A stretch of DNA of 64,000 bases. Source: Larimichthys crocea (taxonomy: Eukaryota; Chordata; Actinopteri; Sciaenidae). The stretch lies in the NCBI RefSeq assembly GCF_000972845.2, contig NC_040022.1, forward strand, positions 4,586,680 through 4,650,679, in the 5' to 3' direction. This document shows, piece after piece, positions 50,485 through 64,000 of this stretch (position 1 is the stretch's first letter; each line of letters begins with the position of its first letter). Below the pieces are notes generated by a model. The model was not told where the DNA came from. It saw only the letters and a list, made by a program, of their open reading frames with translations, and did not search any database. The translations under genes were made by a program, and so were the position numbers.

Positions 50485-50779
50485 CCAATAGATACATAGG
50501 ACACTGGATGTGCTTTGAAAGGTCGTTCCTCGTAAACTCACCATTCCCGGCAACATTGTCCAATGAAATTAATGAAAGTTGCTTTGGTCCCGCCCTCATA
50601 CACCTCCTGGCCAATCAAAAATATTGTAGTTCAATAAAGGTACATCTGATAGGCTACAGGGAGGGAAGTAACGCGCCAAGGGGGGCCAATTCTGAATGGA
50701 GGAGGTTCTCTCTGACCAATGGGAGTTTAGGACGTAGACCCCGTGCTTATAAATGACAAGGTGACTATTGGTATATCCT
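50485..50779 (+). promoter_or_regulatory. atp5mc1: atp5mc1 promoter: five CCAAT boxes, GC box and TATA box
   Basis: Forward CCAAT motifs occur at 50485, 50560, 50611, 50696 and 50716. A GC box (CCCGCCC) lies at 50589-50595 and TATAAA at 50748-50753, about 30 bp before the presumed transcription start near 50780. All sites lie on the + strand, in line with the gene. NF-Y-type CCAAT arrays are usual in housekeeping promoters; a TATA box with five CCAAT boxes suggests strong constitutive transcription (inference). Confidence 0.65.
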
Positions 50780-52210
50780 ACATTCATTGACTGCCGCTGT
50801 GTGCGAGTGCAGCTAATCCCGGACCCTCCGAAAGCCGTAACAAACCGGTAATATTTGCCTTTCATAGTTCGCACGCGTTAGTCCGTGTGTTTTAAATGCA
50901 CGTGCCTCTGGTACTGTAAACCTCTCGCGCGGTATTAGCGGTCAGGAGGCGTGTGTTGAGCTAGCTGTCAGTGCTAACCTCAGCTAGCAGCAGGCTAGGG
51001 CGGCCATTCAATGACTCGGTTCAAGGAGGACTTCTTAAACCAGCGTGCTGTTGACTTACCTGTGTGACAGGTAGTGGGACTACAGGGACCCGAGTAGCGC
51101 GTTTCAGGCGTCCGCTGTGGTTGTCGTAGGTGCCGGTGCAAGCAGCGGGTCACACAGCCGCCACAGCACGGCCGAGCTGCGTTGACGTGACTGGACGCAA
51201 AATGTCTGACAGTCTGCGGCCTAACGTGCTCTCAGTCAGTCAGCGCGCCGCTGCAAGGACGTCCCCGGCAGAGACCGGCGGGGTCGCGTCCCCCTTTTTT
51301 GTCTTTGCCTTACAGCAGGTTTATTACAGCAGAGGGGGGTCGCACCGTGCTTGCTCTCCAGGCCCAATGTGACCGTATGCGGCTCATTTTTGACCTTCAA
51401 GTCTGCGGGCTCATTAGCTTAGCAATTTTAGCTTAGCACCGGCGCTTTCCCTCTCGTCTACGAGGACAGTCAAACCAAACCCGGGTCAAAAACAGGTGGA
51501 CAGTCTTACAACCGAACACCGAGAGTTAAAATCGTGCCCGTGTTTCTGTAGGTTAGATATTCTCGTGACATAAGTGAAGCCTGCATGTCCTCGAGGTGTC
51601 TGCTAATGGCGCCTGGGAGTGGGAGTGTTAATGCCATTCATTCTGCAGCATGTGTGGATATTTAGCGCTTTATCCGGAGTTTATCCTCGCGGTAGTCGAT
51701 GCAATTGGATTAGCCTCTTGGCTGAACTGGCCTGAAGCGACAGACCATCACCGATTGCTCTTCTCGATCAACTTGTTGCTAGACTTGACCTTTTGCATGC
51801 TGCAGATTTGTCCTGAAGCTGTCTTTATGTACTCTAGTACATGCTTGCATGTGTATTTTGACCCTGAGCTGTGACCCTAAGGTTACTTGTGTCTACAGTA
51901 AAGCTGTCACAGCTGCAGGTTTAGGAAAACCGGCACAGAGCTGCAGCTGCCACCCCTTTTTGTACATCAGGTCATTCAGATCTGTCGATTTCAGCACCTA
52001 AAACATGTTATAGTTGTACTGTCTTGCTTCAGTGCCTCAGGTAACTCATTTACAACCTCTCAATTTCATTTGTGTTCATACTGTCTGATGGCAATTACTC
52101 AGAAGTTGCAGGTTTGATTCCTGCAGCAGCCTTGACCCAGATCACTGCTTCATTAACCAGAAGTGATTGACCACAGATGTCAAATGTTCTCTCTCCCTCT
52201 CTCTTTCCAG
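50780..52210 (+). other. atp5mc1: atp5mc1 noncoding exon 1 and intron 1
   Basis: The likely 5' UTR exon runs from about 50780 to 50847, ending in CCG|GTAATA (a second possible donor lies at 50837). The acceptor CTTTCCAG ends at 52210 and is followed by 9 bases of leader and the ATG at 52220. The first 500 bp of the intron are CpG-rich, continuing a promoter CpG island. Near 52090-52150 a stretch with GGTTTGATTCC resembles a decayed tRNA/SINE B box. The exon start is inferred from TATA spacing. Confidence 0.5.
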
Positions 52211-52219
52211 CTTCCAGCC

Positions 52220-55434
<3,215 letters not shown>

Positions 55435-55745
55435 ATCTGGAAACATGCCCACAGCTCCCTTCACTTAACCTTTTTCTCTCCTGCGTCCTCTCCTTCCTCG
55501 CTCCCTTCTCCCTCCCTTTATTTCCATCCGGAGGGGGGGAAGTTTCCAGAATGGGAACTCTGAATGAGCTGGTAGGCCATTCCAATCAATGGAAAAATAT
55601 TAAAGGAATAATATTACATCTGAGGGTAACAAACCTCCAATCCTACATTTTTATGTTCCTACACTTATTTTTGTTTTTCAGAAGTTTTATGTAAGACCTC
55701 ACTTCGGTTGAAATCTGTCCAAAATAAATGGTTGGGATAACTAAA
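55435..55745 (+). terminator. atp5mc1: atp5mc1 3' UTR and polyadenylation signal
   Basis: A C/T-rich 3' UTR leads to AATAAA at 55723-55728, followed by a GT-rich stretch (GTCTGGAGTGTGTTTTTGTTT) that fits a downstream cleavage element. Confidence 0.75.
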
Positions 55746-56819
55746 ACAGTCTGGAGTGTGTTTTTGTTTAAACATTTCATTACAAAGAAATCCATCTGGG
55801 TTTGGATCATCTAGCCAGTTTAAGACTTAAATGATCCCACACTGGGAAAGTCACTTGTCACAGTTTGTGTACACAAGGTTGATAAGAAATGTCAAGATGA
55901 AGAAAGTCATGAAGTCTGACAGCTGTTAAAATGTAAGGCTCTGCAGATCAACCAAGTGTTCAGTTTTTTTTCCTTGCCTTTGGTTTCTATTCCTTCAGCA
56001 TGTGATGAAAAACCATAGTCATGAAACGTTTCTGATAGTTCACCAAGGCTGCAGCTATTCTCAGCCAATTATTCTGCCAATTACTTTTTTGGTTAACGGT
56101 GTCATCCATAAAATGTCAAAGCACAATTTCCTAGAATCTCATCCCTTCAAATTAGGCATTCAGTTGCATTGTTTGGGACAGTGTTTAAAAAAACTAAATG
56201 TTTTTACAGTGATAAAATGGAGAGAAGCAGGAAATCCTTAGATTTGGTGTTATTTATTTTGTATTGGCTCATCTGTTCAAGTCAGCTCTGGAGTTAATTA
56301 CAGTAAGTGCTTGGTAGTTGGACACACAGACTGACAAATTTGGAAAAAAACGAGGAAGCATTTTACATTAATGTTGGTATGTGACACTATAGTAACTAGT
56401 TAAAACATGCTATTAAACACTACAAATACAGTGATGTTTCTACCAGATCCTGCCACTGTCATGTCTAGAAGTAATAATTTATTTTTATTTATTTAGCAGA
56501 TCTACAGTGAATATGAAAAAAAATAAGAACATGGTCTTGGTGTCATGTCACACTGGTTTGGACCCATCAAGGCCTTATTAAAAAGTTATCAGGATATCTG
56601 TGGTTGACAAACTTTGCACACAGTGACCGTAACTGTTGCCTTATTCATTATACTCTACTTATGATGCTGTCTGGCATCAGCAGGTATGAAGTTAATTAAT
56701 ATTAAAATATTCTCATCTAATAAACGAATTGTCACTTTACTATGTTTTTAGTAAAGTAGTACGTATTGCACCCAAAGAGGGATTTTATTTTGAAACTTCC
56801 TGCCGGATGTCCTGTGTTT
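55746..56819. other. atp5mc1-ube2z intergenic spacer
   Basis: About 1.1 kb of AT-rich sequence with no open frame of note and no recognised repeat. Confidence 0.6.
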
Positions 56820-57275
56820 TATTACTTACGGTTTAACTTGACTGCTGAGAAATCAGATCCTGAAGTTGCGTTGTGTGAATGGACTAGCGGGGATGTGGTC
56901 GGTTTAAAACCCCAAATATTGTGACACCGTATTCCCGTAAACCGATAACAACCGGACAGGGTGCTGCTTCAGAAGACGTAGCAGGGTGGACGAGGTCATT
57001 TCGCTGACGACTTGATACTTTTTTGGAGGCCCGGGGGGGAAAAACATTTAAGCTAACGATAAGTAGCCACCATGTCGTGGGAAGAAATACCTTGTTTTCT
57101 GGCCTCGCCTCTGTTCTCGGCTCTGCCCCGTTTCTCTGCTCTCTGATCCCACCGGACAAAACAAGCAGAGGTAACTTTCGTACTCAGCTGTCAATGCAGC
57201 TAACACTCAGCTAGCCTCATAAATTAGTCAACACCGTCGGTTTTACTCGAGCTTAACGTTACTAGCCTCCGAGCC
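56820..57275 (+). promoter_or_regulatory. ube2z: ube2z promoter/5' leader with uORF in optimal initiation context
   Basis: This CpG-containing, TATA-less region lies upstream of the ube2z ATG. An ATG at 57072 sits in GCCACCATGT, a textbook strong context, and opens a 24-codon frame closed by TGA at 57144-57146, 130 bp before the main ATG. A possible donor (AGAG|GTAACT) at 57171 has no obvious acceptor before 57276. Whether transcription starts upstream or downstream of 57072 cannot be seen, so the uORF is a candidate only. Confidence 0.45.
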
Positions 57276-60200
57276 ATGGCGGACAGCTTTGGAGAGCCGT
57301 CAAGCGGCGGTGCCCTTGGCTTAGGCGTCACCGGACAGGGAAGCGGAGCTCCGCTGTTGCCGACTTTGGCCAACTCTCTGCCGGTAGGACACTCGTCAGC
57401 CAGCGGTTCTCACTCCGGCGCTAACCCGGCCTCCCCTCCACCCGCAGCGGCCGCGCAGAGTGGCCTAACCGCCGTGGTGGCCTCTATGTCCGCCGTCACT
57501 GCTACCCCAGCTGTTTTTGGGAACACATTCACGCCCGGCTCCTCACCGCCCGTCGTGGCCGTGTCTCCGACCGTACATACCTCCTCACCTCTCCCCGGTG
57601 TTGGACTAGGGGTCGGCGGGGTGGCCGGAGTGGTAGGAGCGGGCCTCCTGTCCCAAATCCACGCCACTTCCTGGGACCCGACCCTGAGTACGGACTGGGA
57701 CAACGAGAAGGCTTCACAGCAATGCATCCTGAGGATAAAGAGGTAATAAAAACAGCAAAACAGTCTGGGATTCCCTGATCATTTAAGGCCCTGAAATGCC
57801 AATGAGGTGAATAAAACGAAAGTGAAAGCTTTCCACAAAGTTTCTGCCGTCATCTCATGTCAGGAAACGTGTTGATCTTACTTTCTTACAGTTGCCATGT
57901 TGCTGTAAAATGTTATTAAAGGCTGAGTTCTCCCAAATTACAGAGACATATTTTGTAGATGACTTTGGATTTGCCTGCTGTGTTCCCCATGAGATTTCTT
58001 TATTTATTCATTCACCATAGAGAACCAGTTCTCATTTACAGTGACAACCTAAGCCAGAGATTTCTCCACCATAACTTTCCTTCCTCTCTCTCTCTCCGTC
58101 TGTCTCTGCAGGGATATCATGTCCATCTACAAGGAACCTCCACCAGGCATGTTTGTCGTCCCTGATCCTCAAGACATGACCAAGGTAAAAAGCCAGTTCT
58201 CCTGTGGCAAGGCATTCAAACCATGACCCCATTTAACAGCGGTCATTTCAAGTTTCTCACATCCAAAAATCTAAAATCCAGATGACACACAGATCCCAAA
58301 TCCTCCAGTTCAGAAGGCGGTGTTAGTGCACCTGAAGCAGTTTCTTAACAACCAGTTGCCATGAACTAACTCAAACACTTGGATGAATTGTATTTATAGA
58401 CAAAATATGTTGCAGTCACATGTGCTCACCAGTGTGTTCTGATCAGGGATCCGATAAATTAGTTCTTTATGATCTCATGTGTTGAAATGGCCGGAGCTTC
58501 TTCCTATCTGTTGTGTAATGACACAGAGAGAATGACAGCTAATATCAGTGTAACTTAAGCTGATACACTGACACTGCTACGTGAGACAGACAGACAGATG
58601 TATTTACATCTTCTCAACATGTGGCTGGAATGCAAACAGACTTCGGTCCGGTTTCTCTTTTTTTCTTACACGTCACCTCTTTGGTCCAGTAGCTGTCCTG
58701 TCCATCCAAAGATGCATGAGCTGACAAAGTGTAAATGGAGTCTGTGACAAGCTTGATTAATGCTTCCTTCTATTCCGATTGATTGTTGTCGGGGCCAAGG
58801 CTCCAGACTGCATCAGCAAAGTCACAGCAAAGTGGGCTTTATCAGGGCGGGAACGCTGTGCTCTTCTCCTGATTCAGTCTTATCACCATGATTTTCACAA
58901 TAAATCATCCATTTTACTTTTTAGCGGGTTTACTAGACAATGTCTAAAAAGGTTTAATCGTACACCTTTTGACACTTTATATGAGGAGTCATATTTCCAA
59001 AAAACAATTCAGTCTAGTATTTCTTGGTTTTATTTCAGGATCACTGCTATACTGATATAAAGGTGGTAAATAATGAAGTCACTATAAATAAATGATAAAA
59101 CTGCACATAGCACAAATGTGAAATATATTTAAATATGAACTTAATTAATGAACAGGTAAAAAAGTTTTTCATACTTTTGATTGATTTTAGTTTTCATGCA
59201 AACTGCAGGATTATTATTAAAAGTTTCATAAGCAGGACCTATATTCAATCTATGGACGTGAAACACAGCATGTCCAAATATGAATTTGACAAAAGAGTCT
59301 CACATTTCTGACTGGGAATCACCAACAACAAACAGGGAAGTGTTTATGTCACTGGAGCTCCTCATCTGGTCCTTTCTTCCTCATCACATGGTCTGATGTG
59401 GACGGTGTCAGATGGATTCTAGGTCAGATTTTCTGCTTCAGGGTCTTTTCACCTCCCAGCATTCCTCTCTCTCCCCATGTACCCATTAATCCATCGTCTC
59501 TGCCTGCTGACTTCTATTTTTTTTCTTTCATTTTCATTTAGATCCACGCCCTGATCACAGGGCCATTCGACACACCGTACGAGGGAGGCTTCTTCCTCTT
59601 CCTGTTCCGCTGCCCCCCCGACTACCCCATCCATCCACCGCGGGTCAAGCTTATCACCACCGGACACAACACTGTCCGCTTCAACCCCAACTTTTACCGC
59701 AACGGCAAGGTGTGCCTCAGCATCCTGGGGTGAGTGCGGGTTAATTTCTTTTTAGAGTTTGTATTTGTGTCCACAGGAATCCATTAAGGATGTTTCTGTC
59801 TTACAATTTGAGACACTGTCAACTGATGACTGACGTGTGTGTGTGTGTTTGTAGGACATGGACAGGCCCAGCATGGAGTCCAGCTCAGAGTATTTCATCT
59901 GTCCTCATCTCCATCCAGTCTCTGATGACAGAGAACCCTTATCACAATGAACCTGGATTCGAACAGGTACTCCTGGTGTTCTTGGTATTCGTATGTGTGC
60001 GATGTGGCTCTTTAAACCAGCCTGGCTGGTTTTTGTCTTCCTTGTCGGCTCCACCTGCACCAGAAAATAAACAGAATAAAGCAGAGAGTCGAATTCAGAC
60101 CGAATCAGGCCACAAACAGTTTTTCCTTTTCATTTGGAGCAGTGGGGGCTGCAGCGTATCGCAGAAAAGCAAACACAGTGACCAAACAGAATCAACAACC

Positions 60201-60949
60201 CCAGCACACCTTCACAACTCAAAAGACCTGATTTGGTCTGAATACAGAGCGACACCAGACCAACTCCCACCCCACTAACTAGCTCTCCAGAGCTTCATCA
60301 CGCCGTACTAAACCCACTGTTGATCACTCCTGCAGGTACAGAGTGTAGACGAGAACAGACCTACACCACCTGAAAGTTGTAGTTTTAACTCATTATGCAC
60401 TCTCCAACAGTCCCACACAATCTCTAGTTTCCATGGGCAAAACAACATGTGCATGTGCCCTAAGACTACGTTCGTACGGGAGTACTTCTGAAATGTGTGT
60501 GTGCCTGTTTCTCTCTCAGGAGCGCCACCCAGGGGACAGTAAGAACTACAACGAGTGCATCCGCCACGAAACCATGAGGGTGGCTGTGTGCGACATGCTG
60601 GAGGGTAAAGTCCCCTGTCCCGAGGCTCTGTGGTGAGAATTGCCCGACTAACTAACTTTACTCTCCTTCCTTCATCTTTTCCTCCCTGCACTCCTTTCCT
60701 GCCTTCCTCACTCACTCGCTCGTTCACTCCTCTCGCTTCCTCTTCAGTCTCTTCTCGTCTTTCTGAAAGGTTTTGTGTTTTTCAGGAGTGTGATGGAAAA
60801 GTCCTTCCTAGAATACTATGATTTCTACGAGGGAGTCTGTAAAGAGAGACTGCACCTACAGGGACAGAACATGCAGGTAAATATGTATTTCAGATGTTGC
60901 CATATTTTCAGTTAAAGATGCTCAATCCTCCAAAAGACCTGCATTATCC

Positions 60950-60999
<50 letters not shown>

Positions 61000-62407
61000 A
61001 CTATACATATATTTCCACAATTACAACAGCAGTTCCTGATTCTAAATCATTTAAATTTATTTTTATTATTTATTTAATTTAATTACAACCCCCAATTCCA
61101 AAATAAATCTGGACCCAGTGTAAAACACAAATGAAAAAATAATACACTGATTTTCAAATTCTTTTTGAGCTATATTCAGCTGAATACATTACAACGACAA
61201 GATACTTCATGTTCAAACTGATAAACTTTAACTGCAATACGTTCCAGAAAGTTGGAGCAGAATCATATTTAGCACTGTGTTACACCACCCTTTTCTTCTT
61301 GTCCAACTATTGTTCTTCATTCTAGCTCGATATACAACTTCAGTCATAAAACCAGTCTCTCACTCTTGTCGTATTTTGAGCTTCATAACGTGCCACACTT
61401 CTTCAATGGGAGACAGGTCTGGACTGCAGGCAGGCCTCATACGTGCACTTGTTTACTACAATGCCACGCTGCTGTGACGTGCACAATGTTGGCTTGGCAT
61501 CGTCTTGTTGAAATAAGCAGGGAGGTCCCTGTTACTCCACCTTTCAGCATTAATGTTTGCCTTCACAGATGTTCAAGTTACCGTCATGGCATGGCCAGTC
61601 ACACACCCTCATACCATCGCCGATACTGCTTGTGAATTTTGTGCTGCTAACAATCTGGATGGTCCTTTTCCTCTTTAGCACAGAGGACATAACGTCCACG
61701 ATTTCCAAAAAACAGACTCAGCAGACCACAGCACACTTTTCCATCTCAAATGAGCTAAAGTCCAAAGAAGTCAGCGGCATTTCTGGATGTTGTTGATCTA
61801 TCTTTCTCTTTGCATTGGACAGTCTTGATGGTGTTTACTGACATTGGTTTTCTAAAGAATTATTATAGAATCATGTTGGCTTTTAATGCAGCGCTGCCTG
61901 AGACGTTAAAGGGGAACTGTTGGACTATTTGCCCGTGCACACTCACACTCATCCCTGCTTGTGAATGACTCTGTCAAGGGTTCCCTCTTAACTGTCTGAT
62001 AAAGGCACAAACCACGTCTTTAAAATCTAATTTATAAATTTTTTTTGTTTGCTTATTTTTTAAACAATTAACTGAAACCGTTACCTATGAGGCTTATAAA
62101 ACAACTTTCCTGATGTAGATACAGATGGTTTCACGTATCATTACAAGCTCTTATTTCTGAATGCCTTTTTGCACCCTGTGCCTAAACCAGGCTCACGTCA
62201 CTTTGTGTCTGTCCCTCTGCCTAGGACCCATTTGGCGAGAAGCGCGGTCGTTTTGACTACCAGGGCCTGCTGGCTCGCCTCAGTGCCACCCACAGGCGAA
62301 TAAGGGAGAAAAGCCTGGCAGAGGACGAGCACAACAATGACGATTCAGACTCAGACACCAGCTCTTCTGGGACAGACCCTGACAGCCAGGGCAGCTCCCA
62401 GCCATGA
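57276..62407 (+). CDS. ube2z: Ubiquitin-conjugating enzyme E2 Z, 7 exons, 408 aa
   Basis: Coding exons are 57276-57742, 58112-58184, 59542-59729, 59855-59966, 60520-60632, 60786-60876 and 62225-62407 (stop TGA 62405-62407). All junctions are GT-AG and in phase. Residues 1 to about 135 are low-complexity Gly/Ala/Ser/Pro/Val, followed by [19 protein letters not shown]. The UBC core (about 150-305) includes [14 protein letters not shown], the [17 protein letters not shown] active-site segment with catalytic Cys238 (FNPN stands where most E2s have HPN), and [26 protein letters not shown]-terminal extension follows, with DPFGEKRG and an acidic Asp/Ser tail. Family role: UBE2Z (USE1) accepts ubiquitin, and the ubiquitin-like FAT10, specifically from the E1 UBA6. 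Human UBE2Z is 354 aa; the extra length here is in the N-terminal low-complexity region. The start ATG lies in GAGCCATGG, a good initiation context. Confidence 0.96.
60949..61000. repeat. (CAA)n microsatellite in ube2z intron 6
   Basis: About 17 uninterrupted CAA units lie 73 bp after the exon-6 donor. Confidence 0.97.
61084..61915 (-). mobile_element. Degenerate Tc1/mariner-type transposon, in ube2z intron 6
   Basis: The left end has TACAACCCCCAATTCCAAAA, followed by TGTAAAACACAAATG, GCTGAATACATTACAACGAC and ATGTTCAAACTGATAAAC. I recognise this as the terminal sequence of a Tc1-like family abundant in fish. The interior (61300-61800) reads, on the - strand, as transposase remnants: the complement of TGGGAGACAGGTCTGGACTGC, GGCATCGTCTTGTTGAAATA and GCCATGCCATGACGG. 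Many stops and frameshifts are present, and the right inverted terminus is not evident, so the copy is dead and truncated. The transposase is antisense to ube2z. Confidence 0.75.
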
Positions 62408-63565
62408 CTGCGCTGGATTTAAAGCCAGGCCAAGAACTAAAGACAAAGGGACCTTTTTTTGTTTTGTGTGCAGTGGAGGAACAAAATCACAGAAGAGAAT
62501 GCAACACCTACGCTAAAGTGAGTCCAGGGTTCAGGATTGGAATCAAGCTTCTGTTGTACGGATGTTGCAGAGAGGGAGAAGAAATGGTAGCGGTCTCTTG
62601 GCGATGAGAAATAAGCACCGTCCACTAGTCAAATGCTGGTAAATTTGGCCTGGAGTGGTGTATTTGTGCTACTTTCGTAGCTAACCAGCTGTTATTTTTG
62701 ATGCTGTCAGATTGATTCTAAAACCCAAGTTGACTGCCCGAATGCCTGTTAGATTTTGAGATTAACCAGCCACTGTTGCTTGTGGATATAAAAGGTTAGT
62801 TTCGTGGCTATAGAACGCACTGTAGGAATGGACAAAAAGCCCACAAGCTTTCACAATCTGGTCATGCTTTGAAATCGAGACAGGTTTGGACCAAAAGAAG
62901 GGACAGTCAGGGCCTGAGTTGGCTGTAGCAGCAGAAGGTGATGGCGTTCATCAGGCTCTCCTTCATCAATTCAAGAGGGGAGGAAGGAAAGACAAACCTT
63001 TTTATCAATGGAAGGTAGTTTGAGATAGTGACTGTTTGGCAAGGATTTGCTAGTCACGTGCCTTGTCTCCTCCGGCCAGGGTGAAGCCACGCCGCAGCTC
63101 TTTCAGACTGGACTTCAGCCGCCTGTACAGCCAGGCCACAAAAAACAACAGCAGCTCGCGATTCTAAATGATTCCAGTGTATTATACAAAAGGTTCTGCT
63201 TAACTTTCACTTCTAATAGTGCTATTGAAATCTGTTTACCAGATAAGAAGCCATTAGAGAAATGTCAGTTTCATTGACATCCACCTTTATACCCTTTTGT
63301 TATGCTGTTTCTCATTGTTGTGCTGAAACTAATGCTAATTTGCAGTGTGTTGTAGGGTACATTGTTTATTTGGAAAACCCTGCTGTTCTTTGGGTTGCTG
63401 GCTCTCGTGATTAAGATACAAACCAAACCATCTGATGCTTTAGCTCGATTCGCCCAGGCCCTGGGGACCTGATGGAGGCAAGCATACATAACTTTCCATG
63501 TGTTCATACTGCAAGTAACTCAGTGACTCCGTTCTGACTGAATAAAGGGCCAGAGCAAAGGCTTT
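62408..63565 (+). terminator. ube2z: ube2z 3' UTR and polyadenylation signal
   Basis: About 1.15 kb of noncoding sequence follows the stop codon, with AATAAA at 63541-63546 and a GTTTTATCTGT-type downstream stretch. No competing canonical signal is evident closer to the stop. Confidence 0.6.
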
Positions 63566-64000
63566 GGTTTTATCTGTACAGAGGTGACGCAGAAGGCAAA
63601 TCAAGCTGTTTCACGGCTTGGATTTGCTCTCTACATATTTTATTTAACATTTAAAATTGGCATTTGTTAACATGCATCTGAAAAAAGGGTCTATTGTCAA
63701 GGTATTCCAAACTCTATTTTGAAATACTGCTAAACCAAACCACAAAACAAAAATCTGTATCAGGGGATATGGCTTATATATAATTGTAGTTGGCAACAAA
63801 AATCAGGGCATTTATATTTTTCAGTCCGTTTTAGTAGAAACCAAACAAACTCATTCATCAACGACACATTTCCAAAATGAATCAACTTGTGGACAGCGTT
63901 GCTTGCAGTCTGAACACAGTGAGAGATGTTCTCTAGGAAAAGAAAAGAAGCAAGCAGAGTATGTGGGGGCTTTCTGAGCAGTGGAAACCCTCCAAAAGGA
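63566..64000. other. Noncoding right edge
   Basis: AT-rich, no coding sequence. TTTATT at 63639-63644 is a polyadenylation signal (AATAAA) if read on the - strand. That would fit the 3' end of a convergent neighbour such as snf8, which follows UBE2Z in human, but nothing else here supports that. Confidence 0.35.

Noticed and set aside
51400..51440. TTAGCTTAGCA motif in atp5mc1 intron 1 as another GCTAAGCTAA repeat copy
   Set aside because: Only the short motif is present, without the flanking landmarks of the family.
52090..52150. Possible tRNA gene near a GGTTTGATTCC B-box-like motif
   Set aside because: No cloverleaf arms or A box at the right distance; more likely a SINE scrap.
59967..60278. 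Long open frame continuing past ube2z exon 4
   Set aside because: Intron read-through; donor CAG|GTACTC and the exon-5 acceptor at 60519 restore the conserved UBE2Z frame.

Overview
The window is vertebrate nuclear DNA from a teleost fish, probably a spiny-rayed (acanthomorph) species. It has split genes with GT-AG introns, AT-rich intergenic DNA, long TG/CA, TA, AAT and CAA microsatellites, and fish-type dispersed repeats: a tRNA-derived SINE, L2-like and L1/Tx1-like LINE pieces, Tc1, hAT-like and other TIR elements, and a decayed Ty3/gypsy fragment. The species cannot be fixed from the sequence alone.

Three protein-coding genes can be supported, all on the + strand. They are eve1 (even-skipped/Evx-class homeobox gene, coding 20510-25604, 3 exons, 243 aa), atp5mc1 (c-subunit of the mitochondrial ATP synthase FO ring, coding 52220-55434, 4 coding exons plus an upstream noncoding exon, 137 aa) and ube2z (ubiquitin-conjugating enzyme E2 Z, coding 57276-62407, 7 exons, 408 aa). 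Every splice junction was matched by phase. The order and orientation (Evx-class homeobox, ATP-synthase c-subunit, UBE2Z) are those of the 5' flank of a HoxB cluster. I therefore place the window just outside the Hox13 end of a teleost HoxB cluster, probably hoxba, with hoxb13a expected off the left edge on the - strand. No Hox homeobox is present in the window itself.

Layout: 1-20.2 kb holds no recognisable host gene, only microsatellites, a SINE, LINE remnants, a Tc1-derived miniature element, an L2 tail, an LTR-like segment and other repeats. From 20.2 to 25.7 kb is eve1, whose 3.4-kb second intron carries a 592-bp inverted-repeat transposon. From 25.7 to 50.4 kb is a 25-kb gene desert with repeats and a decayed gypsy pol fragment. 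From 50.4 to 55.75 kb is atp5mc1 with a CCAAT-rich, TATA-containing promoter. From 56.8 to 63.57 kb is ube2z, with a Tc1-like remnant in intron 6. The last 0.43 kb is noncoding.

The three genes share no pathway: eve1 is a developmental transcription factor, while atp5mc1 and ube2z are housekeeping genes kept next to it by ancient linkage. I found no convincing new biological system. The most useful observations are the preserved Hox-flank synteny, the eve1 start codon that sits four bases from its donor site, the uORF candidates on eve1 and ube2z, the CCAAT array of atp5mc1, and several small transposons with readable ends.
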